A stretch of DNA of 64,000 bases from JBOFOR01 sp051654865 (GTDB lineage Bacteria; Bacillota; Clostridia; Peptostreptococcales; Peptostreptococcaceae). The notes below the pieces were generated by a model. That model did no database searches. It worked only from the letters and a program-made list of their open reading frames with translations, and had not been told where the DNA came from. The stretch spans positions 62,001 through 126,000 of the forward strand of contig JBOFYV010000068.1 in the NCBI GenBank assembly GCA_051654865.1. The letters run 5' to 3'. Both the position numbers and the translations under genes were made by a program. How positions within the stretch are numbered: the first letter of the stretch is position 1; each line of letters begins with the position of its first letter. Below are positions 44,393-52,629 of this stretch, in pieces.

Positions 44393-45205
44393 GTGAACGA
44401 AAAAATTAAAATAGTTTTAGCGGATGATAATAAGGATTTTTGTCAAGTACTAAAGGAGTACTTATCTAATGAAAGTGACATCGAGATATTAGGTATAGCA
44501 AAGGATGGAATAGAAGCATTAGATTTAGTAAAAAAGACTCAACCAGATTTATTAGTACTAGATGTAATAATGCCGCATTTAGATGGATTAGGAGTAATAG
44601 AAAAATTAAATGGTATGAATTTACCAAAGATGCCAAAAATAATAGTTTTATCAGCAGTAGGTCAAGATAAAATAACACAAACGGCAATAAATTTAGGAGC
44701 AGACTACTATATAGTTAAGCCTTTTGATTTTGTTATATTCATAAATAGAATAAGAGAATTAGTGTCAAATAGATCTAATCATATAGAGCAAAAGCCAAGA
44801 ACACATGCTGATATACAAATGACAAGAAGCGATTTTGTAAAGAATGTTGGGAATATAGAAACAGAAATAACAAATATAATACATGAAATAGGTGTACCAG
44901 CTCATATAAAAGGATACTTATATTTAAGAGAAGCTATAAAAATGGTTATAGATAATGTTGAATTATTAGGTGCTGTAACTAAAGAGTTATACCCAAGTAT
45001 AGCTAAAAAGTTTAATACAACACCAAGTAGAGTAGAAAGAGCTATAAGACATGCTATAGAGGTTGCTTGGAGTAGAGGTAAAGTGGATACAATAAATCAA
45101 TTATTTGGTTATACTGTTCATAATACAAAAGGAAAGCCAACAAACTCAGAATTTATAGCAATGATAGCTGATAAATTAAGATTAGAACACAGTATGGTAA
45201 AATAA
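44393..45205 (+). CDS. spo0A: Stage 0 sporulation response regulator Spo0A
   Basis: A 270-residue master regulator of sporulation. The receiver domain has ADDNKDF and the phosphorylation site D57 in LVLDVIMPHLDG, with the conserved lysine in VKPFDF. The C-terminal effector domain contains NTTPSRVERAIRHAIEVAWSRG, the DNA-recognition helix, and is nearly identical to the Clostridioides protein as I know it. I prefer GTG 44393 because GGGGGG lies seven bases before it; an upstream in-frame TTG at 44378 (MGGIL...) lacks a site, though some relatives are annotated that way. Confidence 0.97.
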   Translation: MNEKIKIVLADDNKDFCQVLKEYLSNESDIEILGIAKDGIEALDLVKKTQPDLLVLDVIMPHLDGLGVIEKLNGMNLPKMPKIIVLSAVGQDKITQTAINLGADYYIVKPFDFVIFINRIRELVSNRSNHIEQKPRTHADIQMTRSDFVKNVGNIETEITNIIHEIGVPAHIKGYLYLREAIKMVIDNVELLGAVTKELYPSIAKKFNTTPSRVERAIRHAIEVAWSRGKVDTINQLFGYTVHNTKGKPTNSEFIAMIADKLRLEHSMVK

Positions 45206-45213
45206 ATAAAAAA

Positions 45214-45247
45214 TAAGAGCCTCCTAAATAGGAGGCTTTATTTTTTT
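45214..45247 (+). terminator. Intrinsic terminator after spo0A
   Basis: A perfect nine-base-pair stem AGCCTCCTA/TAGGAGGCT with a two-base spacing at its tip (smaller effective stem) is followed by a T-rich tract of ten bases. Confidence 0.88.
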
Positions 45248-45367
45248 ATATTATTAATGTAGCATTAATATAATTATCATTTTTCACAAAATATAATAGG
45301 TAGTTAGTTATATAAAATGTTTTGCAGGAGGAAGTTAAATTTAATAAATTATTACAGGAGAAATAAA

Positions 45368-46675
45368 ATGAGAATAATTATTCCAAAAGAAGTTAAATTT
45401 ATTATCGATAAAATATATGAATACGGATTTGAAGCTTTTATAGTAGGTGGATGTGTAAGGGATTCTATACTAGGATTAAAACCAAATGACTATGATATTA
45501 CAACAAGTGCAAAGCCAGGAGATATAAAAAAGATATTTAAAGAATATAAAATAATAGAAAATGGTATAAAGCATGGCACTGTTGGCGTTATAATTGAAAA
45601 GGAAGTATATGAAATAACTACATATAGAATAGAGAGTGAATATGAAGATAGTAGAAGACCAAAGAGTGTTGAGTTCACCAAAAATATAGTAGAAGATTTG
45701 AAAAGAAGAGATTTTACTATAAATGCTATGGCTTATAATGATAAAGAGGGGCTCATAGATGCTTTTAACGGTATAGGAGATTTAGAGAATAAAATAATTA
45801 GAACAGTAGGAAATCCGGATGAAAGATTTACAGAAGATGGGCTAAGAATTATAAGAGCGGTAAGATTTAGCTGTAAGCTAGGATTTAAAATAGAAGAAAA
45901 GACTTTAAGCAGTATATATAAAAATGCAAATATTATTAAAAATATAAGTATTGAAAGAATAACAGAAGAATTTACAAAAGCTATTTTGAGTGAAAATCCT
46001 AATAATATTGCTATATTATTTGATTCAAAAATCTTAGCTAATTTAGGAATTTATATAGACGATAGTGAATTTAATTTTAATGTAATAGAAAAAAATATAA
46101 ACATACTAAAAGAATGTGAAAAGGATTTGAAGGATAGAATAGTTATATTGGAGTATTTAATAGTTAATGAAAGAATAAGATCAATAAATGATGAAAATGA
46201 AAGGATAAAATATTATAATACGTACATTCAACAACAAAATATTGTTAATAATTTGAAGTACCCTAATAAACTAACAAATAGCTGTAATGCATACTTACAA
46301 TGTATGATATTAGATGAAGAAAAATTTGATGTAGTTAAAATTAAAAAGATGATAAATAATATAGGTATTGAAGATTTTTTAAAGGTAATGTTGTTGAAAA
46401 AAAAATATTATAGCAACTTTAAAAGTAGTACAAAAACAATTAATTCTAGAAATAAAAATGATATTATAGATAAAATAATAAGTATAGTAAATGAAATATA
46501 TATAAATAAAGAATGTTACTCTATTAAAGATATGGATATTAATGGTAAGATATTATCTGAGTTAGGATATAAAGGAAAAGAAATAGGAGAAAAGTTAAAC
46601 TATTTATTAGAAGAAGTGTTGAAAAATCCAAATCTAAATAAAAGAATAGAACTTATCAAATTATTAGAACAATAA
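45368..46675 (+). CDS. cca: CCA tRNA nucleotidyltransferase
   Basis: A 435-residue class II nucleotidyltransferase that builds or repairs the CCA end of tRNA. GGCVRDSILGLKPNDYDI holds the catalytic carboxylates (D-x-D), RRDFTINAMAY follows, and ERFTEDGLRIIRAVRF binds the nucleotide template region. The C-terminal half is divergent. ATG 45368 follows CAGGAGA by eight bases; the frame extends 17 codons upstream without an initiation site. Confidence 0.92.
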   Translation: MRIIIPKEVKFIIDKIYEYGFEAFIVGGCVRDSILGLKPNDYDITTSAKPGDIKKIFKEYKIIENGIKHGTVGVIIEKEVYEITTYRIESEYEDSRRPKSVEFTKNIVEDLKRRDFTINAMAYNDKEGLIDAFNGIGDLENKIIRTVGNPDERFTEDGLRIIRAVRFSCKLGFKIEEKTLSSIYKNANIIKNISIERITEEFTKAILSENPNNIAILFDSKILANLGIYIDDSEFNFNVIEKNINILKECEKDLKDRIVILEYLIVNERIRSINDENERIKYYNTYIQQQNIVNNLKYPNKLTNSCNAYLQCMILDEEKFDVVKIKKMINNIGIEDFLKVMLLKKKYYSNFKSSTKTINSRNKNDIIDKIISIVNEIYINKECYSIKDMDINGKILSELGYKGKEIGEKLNYLLEEVLKNPNLNKRIELIKLLEQ

Positions 46676-46786
46676 ATGTTGTCTAAGTATACAGAATAGT
46701 AATAGATAAATTTAAAACATTTCATTTGTTGTTAATTAATGCTATAATGTTATTTGATTTTAAAAATAATATCGGAGGTTTATAAT

Positions 46787-47908
46787 ATGAGAGTCGAAGG
46801 CCCTATTAAGGTAGATCGAAAAACAAAAAGGCTTGCGAAGAGACTTACAGGTGGAGAAATTGCAGTTATTAATCATATAGATATAGATGAAGTTGCAGCG
46901 AATTCATTAGTAGAAGGGAAAATTAAATTAGTAATAAATGCAGCTCCCTCTATAAGTGGTAGATATCCAAATAAAGGACCTGGAATATTAACTGAAAAAA
47001 ATATACTTATAATTGATAATGTAGGAGAAGAACTATTTCATTCTCTAACAGAAGGTCAAGTTATAGAAGTTATTGATGGTGAAATATATAGAGATGGAAC
47101 GCTTTTAGGAAAAGGTGAAGTTTTAGATAAAGAGCAAGTATCAATTAAATTAAAAAAAGCGTATGAAAATTTATCAGTAGAACTAGATAGATTTATAGAT
47201 AATACTATAGAATATGCAAAAAAAGAAAAAGGGTTTATATTAGGAGAAGTTGAAATTCCTTATGTAAAAACAAAATATAAAAATAAGCATGTGCTAATAG
47301 TTGTTAGAGGACAAGATTATAAAGAAGATTTAAGCACAATAATATCATACATAGAAGAAATGAAACCTGTACTAGTTGGGGTAGATGGTGGAGCTGATGC
47401 ACTACTTGAGTTTGGATATAGCGCAGATGTAATTGTAGGAGATATGGATAGTGTTAGTGATGAATCACTAAAAAAAGCAAAGGAAATAATTGTACACGCA
47501 TATACTGATGGTAGAGCTCCAGGATTAAAAAGAGTACAAGATTTAGGTTTAGATGCTATAGTTTTCCCTGCACCAGGAACAAGTGAAGATATTGCTATGC
47601 TTATAGCATATGAATACGGAGCTGAATTAATAGTTGCTTTAGGAACTCATTCAAATATGATAGATTTCTTAGAAAAAGGAAGAAAAGGAATGGCAAGTAC
47701 ATTCTTAGTTAGATTAAAAATAGGATCTAAATTAATTGATGCTAAAGGTGTTAATTTATTATATAGAAGTAAGTTAAAGATGAAATATATATGGGCACTA
47801 ATTGCAACAGCATTATTCCCTGTATTAATTTTAGCGTCATTCTCACCAAGTGTACAACAATTTATGCAGTTGATGCAGATAAAAATAAAGTTATTATTAC
47901 AGATGTAA
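46787..47908 (+). CDS. steA: SteA-like protein (thiamine pyrophosphokinase-like fold)
   Basis: A 373-residue protein. The middle part (KPVLVGVDGGADALLEFGYSADVIVGDMDSV) resembles the catalytic fold of thiamine pyrophosphokinase, and a C-terminal segment (about 335-355) is a membrane anchor. Actinobacterial SteA is a cell-division ring protein that works with SteB. The next gene here encodes the SteB-like partner, which supports this call over a true thiamine enzyme; thiN is present elsewhere in the window. ATG 46787 follows CGGAGG by eight bases. Confidence 0.8.
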   Translation: MRVEGPIKVDRKTKRLAKRLTGGEIAVINHIDIDEVAANSLVEGKIKLVINAAPSISGRYPNKGPGILTEKNILIIDNVGEELFHSLTEGQVIEVIDGEIYRDGTLLGKGEVLDKEQVSIKLKKAYENLSVELDRFIDNTIEYAKKEKGFILGEVEIPYVKTKYKNKHVLIVVRGQDYKEDLSTIISYIEEMKPVLVGVDGGADALLEFGYSADVIVGDMDSVSDESLKKAKEIIVHAYTDGRAPGLKRVQDLGLDAIVFPAPGTSEDIAMLIAYEYGAELIVALGTHSNMIDFLEKGRKGMASTFLVRLKIGSKLIDAKGVNLLYRSKLKMKYIWALIATALFPVLILASFSPSVQQFMQLMQIKIKLLLQM

Positions 47909-47924
47909 ATTAAGGAGGAATAAA

Positions 47925-48800
47925 ATGCATATAAATATGAAATATTATATAGTTTCAATAGGTGCTATATTTATAGCACTAGGTATAGGTATGTTAGTAG
48001 GATTTAACTTAAACTATGACCAAGAACTTAGTAAGCAACAAGAAACTATCATTAGTGATTTAGATAATAAATTTGAAGATTTAAAAACAACAAATGATAA
48101 TTTAGAAGAAAGTTTAGCGGCATTAAATGATGAATATGATGAAGTTATAGAATACATAAACTTAAATGCTGATAAATTATTAGCTAATGAGTTAGAACAA
48201 AAAAACATAGGTATAATATCTACTGATAAAAGTGAGGATTATACAAATGAGATAGAAAGCACTATAACTAAAGCTAATGGGAATGTTGCATTTAATATAG
48301 TATTATTGAATAATATATATGATGCAAAGAAAATTCAAGAGGTATCTACTAAATTAGATTTAGAAATAAAAGATACTGCAGGGATAATAGATTATATAAT
48401 AGAGTGTTTAAAAACTCAAGAAGGAAGTAGTAGATTAGCATATTTACAAGAATTAGAGATAATAAAGGTAAATTCTATAAGTGACAACTATACTTCATAT
48501 GATTCTGTTGTATTGACTAGTCAAAGAGATTCAAAAACAGGAAAAAGTCAATTTGAAAAGATAGACAAAATACTAATACCTAAATTAAAAAATGAAGGAA
48601 AAGTTTTAGTAGGTGCACAAAAGAGTGATACTAATTTCTCTAACATAGAATTATATTCAAAGGAAAAAATATCTACAGTAGATAACTTAGAAGATGGAAC
48701 TGGAAAGGTGTCTTTAGTTACAATCTTAAAGTCAGGTAATATAAATGGTAATTATGGTAAATTAGACAGTGCAGAAAGCTTAATACCATATAAGAAATAA
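47925..48800 (+). CDS. steB: MctB/SteB-like membrane protein
   Basis: A 291-residue protein with one N-terminal membrane helix (about residues 6-27), then a coiled coil (about 35-75) and an extracytoplasmic domain. It belongs to the family annotated as copper transporter MctB (DUF3186), although no copper-binding motif is visible. Pairing with the SteA-like gene 16 bases upstream favours a structural or division role. TAAGGAGGAA precedes the ATG. Confidence 0.78.
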   Translation: MHINMKYYIVSIGAIFIALGIGMLVGFNLNYDQELSKQQETIISDLDNKFEDLKTTNDNLEESLAALNDEYDEVIEYINLNADKLLANELEQKNIGIISTDKSEDYTNEIESTITKANGNVAFNIVLLNNIYDAKKIQEVSTKLDLEIKDTAGIIDYIIECLKTQEGSSRLAYLQELEIIKVNSISDNYTSYDSVVLTSQRDSKTGKSQFEKIDKILIPKLKNEGKVLVGAQKSDTNFSNIELYSKEKISTVDNLEDGTGKVSLVTILKSGNINGNYGKLDSAESLIPYKK

Positions 48801-48816
48801 AAAAGGAGCGGTGAAT

Positions 48817-49509
48817 ATGAATCCTTATATAAGTATAATAATACCAGCTTATAATGAAGAACAAAGAATAAAAAAAACACTAGAAAATATTATAGATATA
48901 GCTACTATAAATGAAGTTATAGTAGTTGATGATGGTTCAAGTGATGAAACTTTCAAAGTGGCATCAGAAGTTAAAAGTGATAAACTAAAAGTTTTTAAAC
49001 TTGATAAAAATAGAGGTAAGGGATTTGCCTTAAACTACGGATTAAAAATAGCTATGGAAAATGCTGATATAATTGGTTTTGTAGATGGAGATTTGGGATC
49101 ATCATCTAGTGAAGTGAAAAAATTAATAGAACCGATTCTTAGAGACGAGGCAGATGTAATAATAGCTAAATTCCCACCAGCAAAGAAAAAGGGTGGACTA
49201 GGCTTTGTGAAAGGCTTAGCTAAGCAATCTGTATTAGATATGACAGGTGAAGAACTAGATGCTACATTATCTGGACAAAGATTATTTAAAAAAGAAGTAT
49301 TAGAACAATTTGATGAAATTCCTTTTGGATATGGTGTAGAAGTAGGGATGACTATAGATATACTAAAAAAGGGATTCAAGATAAAAGAAGTTTTAGTTAA
49401 TATGACTCATGCTGAAACTGGAAGAGATTTAAAAGGGTTTATTCATAGAGGTAAACAGTACTATCACATAAAGAAAGTTCTAAGACAGAAAAAGAAAGAA
49501 TGGAGGTAG
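48817..49509 (+). CDS. Family 2 glycosyltransferase
   Basis: A 230-residue GT-A fold enzyme. ISIIIPAYNEEQRI opens the nucleotide-binding domain, VVDDGSSDET and GFVDGDLG supply the DxD-type metal ligands, and LSGQRLFKKEVL follows, as in dolichyl-phosphate-type glucosyl/mannosyl transferases. No membrane helix is seen. The acceptor is unknown; polyprenyl phosphate is plausible. ATG 48817 follows GGAG at eight bases; an upstream in-frame GTG is too close to the site. Confidence 0.85.
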   Translation: MNPYISIIIPAYNEEQRIKKTLENIIDIATINEVIVVDDGSSDETFKVASEVKSDKLKVFKLDKNRGKGFALNYGLKIAMENADIIGFVDGDLGSSSSEVKKLIEPILRDEADVIIAKFPPAKKKGGLGFVKGLAKQSVLDMTGEELDATLSGQRLFKKEVLEQFDEIPFGYGVEVGMTIDILKKGFKIKEVLVNMTHAETGRDLKGFIHRGKQYYHIKKVLRQKKKEWR

Positions 49510-49516
49510 TATATAA

Positions 49517-50341
49517 GTGGAAAATTACATACTTTATACTATTCTACTATTAACGGGGTTATTCGGCACATATGCTGTAATACCCCTATTTAAAAATTTA
49601 TTAGTAGAAAGTAATATATTAAGACCTAATTACAAAAAAGATATGATACCCGTAAGTATGGGAATTGTATTTTTACCGATGATAATAATAAATGGAATAA
49701 TACTAGCATTCTTTACAGCAGAATATAAAAATTTGCTATATCTATTTATGTTTATATTTGGTGTCATATCAATGTTTTTCGCAGGGGTACTAGATGATAT
49801 CATAGGAAATAGAGATGTAAGTGGATTAAAAGGACACTTTAAAAGCTTGCTAAAAGGAAGTCTAACAACGGGTGGATTTAAAGCTTTATTTGGTGGATTT
49901 GTAGGTGTGATTATATCAATAGGAGTATCAAAAAATATAGGAGATATAATAATAAACACACTAATAATAGCTTTATCTACAAATCTAATGAACTTATTAG
50001 ATTTAAGACCAGGTAGAGCAATAAAAGGATATTTATTTATAACAACTATATTATTCTTAACATTAACAGGATATCCAAAAGCATTACCATTACTTATTGT
50101 TCCGAATGTTCTTGCATATTTTAACTACGACTTAAAAGCTAAAGCTATGATGGGAGATACAGGCTCTAATGTGCTTGGTATATCAATAGGTATACTGGTA
50201 ATAATGGGATATTCTCTAAATGTTAGGATAGTATGGTTAGCATTTTTAATATTCATTCATATACTTACAGAAAAATATTCTCTAACTAAAATAATAGAAA
50301 AAAATAAAATTTTAAACTTTATAGATAAGTTAGGAAGGTAA
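49517..50341 (+). CDS. MraY/WecA-like polyprenyl-phosphate glycosyl-1-phosphate transferase
   Basis: A 274-residue membrane protein with about eight to nine helices. Residues around GVLDDIIGNR give the DD motif, NLMNLLDLRPGRA the N-x2-N-x2-D motif and MGDTGSN the late GDxGS motif of the PNPT superfamily. These enzymes start glycan synthesis by loading a sugar phosphate on undecaprenyl phosphate. It is shorter than typical MraY (about 320). The GTG start follows TGGAGGT. With the upstream GT2 it suggests an envelope glycan pathway. Confidence 0.8.
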   Translation: MENYILYTILLLTGLFGTYAVIPLFKNLLVESNILRPNYKKDMIPVSMGIVFLPMIIINGIILAFFTAEYKNLLYLFMFIFGVISMFFAGVLDDIIGNRDVSGLKGHFKSLLKGSLTTGGFKALFGGFVGVIISIGVSKNIGDIIINTLIIALSTNLMNLLDLRPGRAIKGYLFITTILFLTLTGYPKALPLLIVPNVLAYFNYDLKAKAMMGDTGSNVLGISIGILVIMGYSLNVRIVWLAFLIFIHILTEKYSLTKIIEKNKILNFIDKLGR

Positions 50342-50345
50342 GATT

Positions 50346-51446
50346 ATGATAAGCAAAAAAGTAGCAATTGTAGAAGAAATAGTTGATAAAAGTGAAGGAT
50401 TAGACGATATAAGAGTTAATATAAATGGAGATATTCAAAAGGCATACAATTATTCAAAATTAACAGGAGAAGTTAATATAGGAGATGAAGTTGTATTAAA
50501 CACAACAGCTGTAGAGTTAAGTTTAGGAACTGGAGGATATCACTTTGTAATAGCTAATCTAAATAGCTTAGAGTCTAATATGACTGAAGGTGGTCATATT
50601 ATGAAACTTAGATATACACCCCTGCAAGTCAAAGTTAATTCAGTAGAAGAACAAGGTAGTGTACATCATGAAAAAATACAAAACTTCTCAAGTTTAGATG
50701 AAATACCAGTAGTGGTAGGAACTCTTCATAGTATGTTGACTCCTTTTGTAGCATCATATAAAAGAAATAATCCTAACAAAAAACTAGTTTATATAATGAC
50801 TGATGGAGCAGCCCTTCCTATCTACTTAAGTAAAAATGTAGATGCATTAAAGAGTAAAGGATTAATAGACAACACAATCACTATAGGAAGTGCATTTGGT
50901 GGAGATTATGACTGTATAAATATATATACAGCATTAATTACAGCTAAAGAAGTACTAAATGCAGATTGTATATTTGTTAGTATGGGACCAGGAATAGCTG
51001 GAACAGGTACTAAATATGGATTTACAGGTATAGAACAAGGACCAATCCTAGATGCTATAAGCAAGCTTGGAGGTATGCCTATAGCTATACCTAGAACTAG
51101 CTTTGCAGATAAAAGAGATAGACATAAGGGGATTTCTCATCACAGCATAACAATATTTAAAGAAATAGTAAATGTAAATGTAAATATACCGTTAACACAA
51201 TATGAGGAAATAGAAAAACTTAACCACATAAAAAATCAAATTAAGGAAAATGACATAGATAAAAAGCACAACATAGTATATATCAAAAACAATAAAACAA
51301 AAGAAGATTTAGATTACTTTGGATTAAAAGTAAGAAGTATGGGAAGAGGTTACGAACAAGATAAGGAGTTTTTTGATGCTGCAAGCACAGCTGCTTATTA
51401 CCTAATGGAGGTTTGTGATGATAATAGAAGAAAAAACCATAAGTAG
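50346..51446 (+). CDS. DUF3866 family protein
   Basis: A 366-residue protein of the DUF3866 family, whose function I do not know. Conserved-looking segments include NTTAVELSLGTGGYHFVIAN near residue 55, GTLHSMLTPF near 120, GGDYDCINIYTALITAK near 185 and SMGPGIAGTGTKYGFTG near 215. A conserved RHKGISHHS lies near 265. No membrane helix. In relatives it is found near nudF and recombinase genes, as here. Its end overlaps nudF. Confidence 0.8.
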   Translation: MISKKVAIVEEIVDKSEGLDDIRVNINGDIQKAYNYSKLTGEVNIGDEVVLNTTAVELSLGTGGYHFVIANLNSLESNMTEGGHIMKLRYTPLQVKVNSVEEQGSVHHEKIQNFSSLDEIPVVVGTLHSMLTPFVASYKRNNPNKKLVYIMTDGAALPIYLSKNVDALKSKGLIDNTITIGSAFGGDYDCINIYTALITAKEVLNADCIFVSMGPGIAGTGTKYGFTGIEQGPILDAISKLGGMPIAIPRTSFADKRDRHKGISHHSITIFKEIVNVNVNIPLTQYEEIEKLNHIKNQIKENDIDKKHNIVYIKNNKTKEDLDYFGLKVRSMGRGYEQDKEFFDAASTAAYYLMEVCDDNRRKNHK

Positions 51447-51948
51447 TGATAGGGTATATACGGGGAAAGTAGTAAGTTTAAGAGTAGATACTGTAGAAAT
51501 AGAAAGACAAGGTTATCAAAAAAGGGAAATAGTTGAACATGGTGGAGCCGTAGGAATAGTTGCTATAACTGATGAGAAAAAAGTGATACTAATAAAGCAA
51601 TTTAGAAAGCCTATAGAAAAAGTTATATGGGAAATACCTGCAGGCAAATTAGAAATTAATGAAAATCCTAAAGACTGTGCGATAAGAGAATTAAAAGAAG
51701 AGACAGGATATAGTGCAGAAAATATAAAGTTAATACATAAATTTTATACATCACCAGGATTTTCTAACCAAAAAGTATATATTTACTTAGCTATGGGATT
51801 AACATCAGGAGAATGTAAATTTGATGATGATGAAAATATAGACATGTATGAATTAGATTTCGAAGAGGCTTATAATATGGTTTTAAAAAATGAAATTGAA
51901 GATTCAAAAACAGCAATTGGAATATTATTAGCTAAAGAATTAATATAA
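51418..51948 (+). CDS. nudF: ADP-ribose pyrophosphatase (Nudix)
   Basis: A 176-residue Nudix hydrolase. The Nudix box is complete: GKLEINENPKDCAIRELKEE continuing into TGY (about residues 75-97). It hydrolyses ADP-ribose to AMP and ribose 5-phosphate. ATG 51418 follows TGGAGG by six bases and lies within the DUF3866 coding region; a GTG one codon earlier is less well placed. No terminator follows; a hairpin over the spoIIM ribosome binding site begins six bases after the stop. Confidence 0.93.
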   Translation: MIIEEKTISSDRVYTGKVVSLRVDTVEIERQGYQKREIVEHGGAVGIVAITDEKKVILIKQFRKPIEKVIWEIPAGKLEINENPKDCAIRELKEETGYSAENIKLIHKFYTSPGFSNQKVYIYLAMGLTSGECKFDDDENIDMYELDFEEAYNMVLKNEIEDSKTAIGILLAKELI

Positions 51949-51951
51949 AAT

Positions 51952-51980
51952 GCATAACCTCCTCTTTTTGTACATACTAT
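51952..51980 (+). promoter_or_regulatory. Possible SigE promoter of spoIIM
   Basis: GCATAAC, 14 bases, CATACTAT: 5 of 7 and 7 of 8 matches to the Bacillus SigE consensus. Transcription would start near 51987, downstream of the left arm of the hairpin that covers the spoIIM site. Confidence 0.5.
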
Positions 51981-52005
51981 TTTGTAAGGTACAAGAGGAG
52001 GTTAT
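51954..52005 (+). promoter_or_regulatory. Inverted repeat sequestering the spoIIM ribosome binding site
   Basis: ATAACCTCCTCT (51954-51965) and AGAGGAGGTTAT (51994-52005) are perfect 12-base complements. The right arm contains the whole Shine-Dalgarno sequence of spoIIM. The arm is followed by AAATTTG, not a T run, so this is not a normal terminator. In RNA reading through from nudF the site would be buried. Confidence 0.82.
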
Positions 52006-52009
52006 AAAT

Positions 52010-52618
52010 TTGAGAAGAACATATAGAAAAGAGAGTTTTAGAGAGCTAAACACACAAATATTAATTATTGGATTAATATTTATAGTAGCAGTAGGTATAG
52101 GGGCTTATTTAAATAAAATATGGCCAAACTATCAACACCTTATAATGGAAAATATAAATCCAACTATAGAGTATTATGGTAATTCAGAGTTAGGGATAAA
52201 AGAGACTGTAATGCTAACTTTAAAGTCAGATGCTATTTTTATGACAACAATAGCTATATTGTCATTACTCGTAGTAACTTTTCCTATTACTATTTTAGCA
52301 ATTTTGTTAAAAGGAATGTCGATAGGATATACTATAAATAGTATTATATTAACTTTAAAATTAAAAAGTTTAAAAATGGTAGGAATTACACTACTGAAAA
52401 ATATAATAATAGTACCAGGAGCTATAATACTTGTTGTAATTTCTTTTAATTACTTTAAAGAGGTTATTGAAGAGTATAAAAAAGGTAAAAAAGATAATAT
52501 ACTATTTTTATTAAAAAGATATTTGTTAAATGTTATAATTATAGTAGTTATAACATTAGGACTACAATTAGCATTAAATGCTGCAAGTGTAAGCATTATC
52601 AAGTTCCTAGTCAGATAA
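52010..52618 (+). CDS. spoIIM: Stage II sporulation protein SpoIIM
   Basis: A 202-residue membrane protein with about five helices (near residues 18-37, 75-95, 100-122, 130-150 and 175-195). SpoIIM is the scaffold of the SpoIIDMP complex that remodels septal peptidoglycan for engulfment. The start is TTG 52010, seven bases after GAGGAGGT; the 20 upstream codons of open frame lie inside the hairpin and have no site. Followed 11 bases later by the xerD-like gene, as in Bacillus (spoIIM-ripX-drm-pupG). Confidence 0.9.
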   Translation: MRRTYRKESFRELNTQILIIGLIFIVAVGIGAYLNKIWPNYQHLIMENINPTIEYYGNSELGIKETVMLTLKSDAIFMTTIAILSLLVVTFPITILAILLKGMSIGYTINSIILTLKLKSLKMVGITLLKNIIIVPGAIILVVISFNYFKEVIEEYKKGKKDNILFLLKRYLLNVIIIVVITLGLQLALNAASVSIIKFLVR

Positions 52619-52629
52619 AGGAGTTTACT

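Noticed and set aside
46787..47908. Second thiamine pyrophosphokinase
   Set aside because: The fold is shared, but the C-terminal membrane anchor, the SteB-like neighbour and the separate thiN favour a SteA-type protein.
47925..48800. Copper transporter
   Set aside because: The family label exists, but there is a single membrane helix and no Met- or Cys-rich copper motif.
51954..52005. Intrinsic terminator after nudF
   Set aside because: The stem is strong but is followed by AAATTTG and its right arm is the spoIIM Shine-Dalgarno sequence, so sequestration explains it better.
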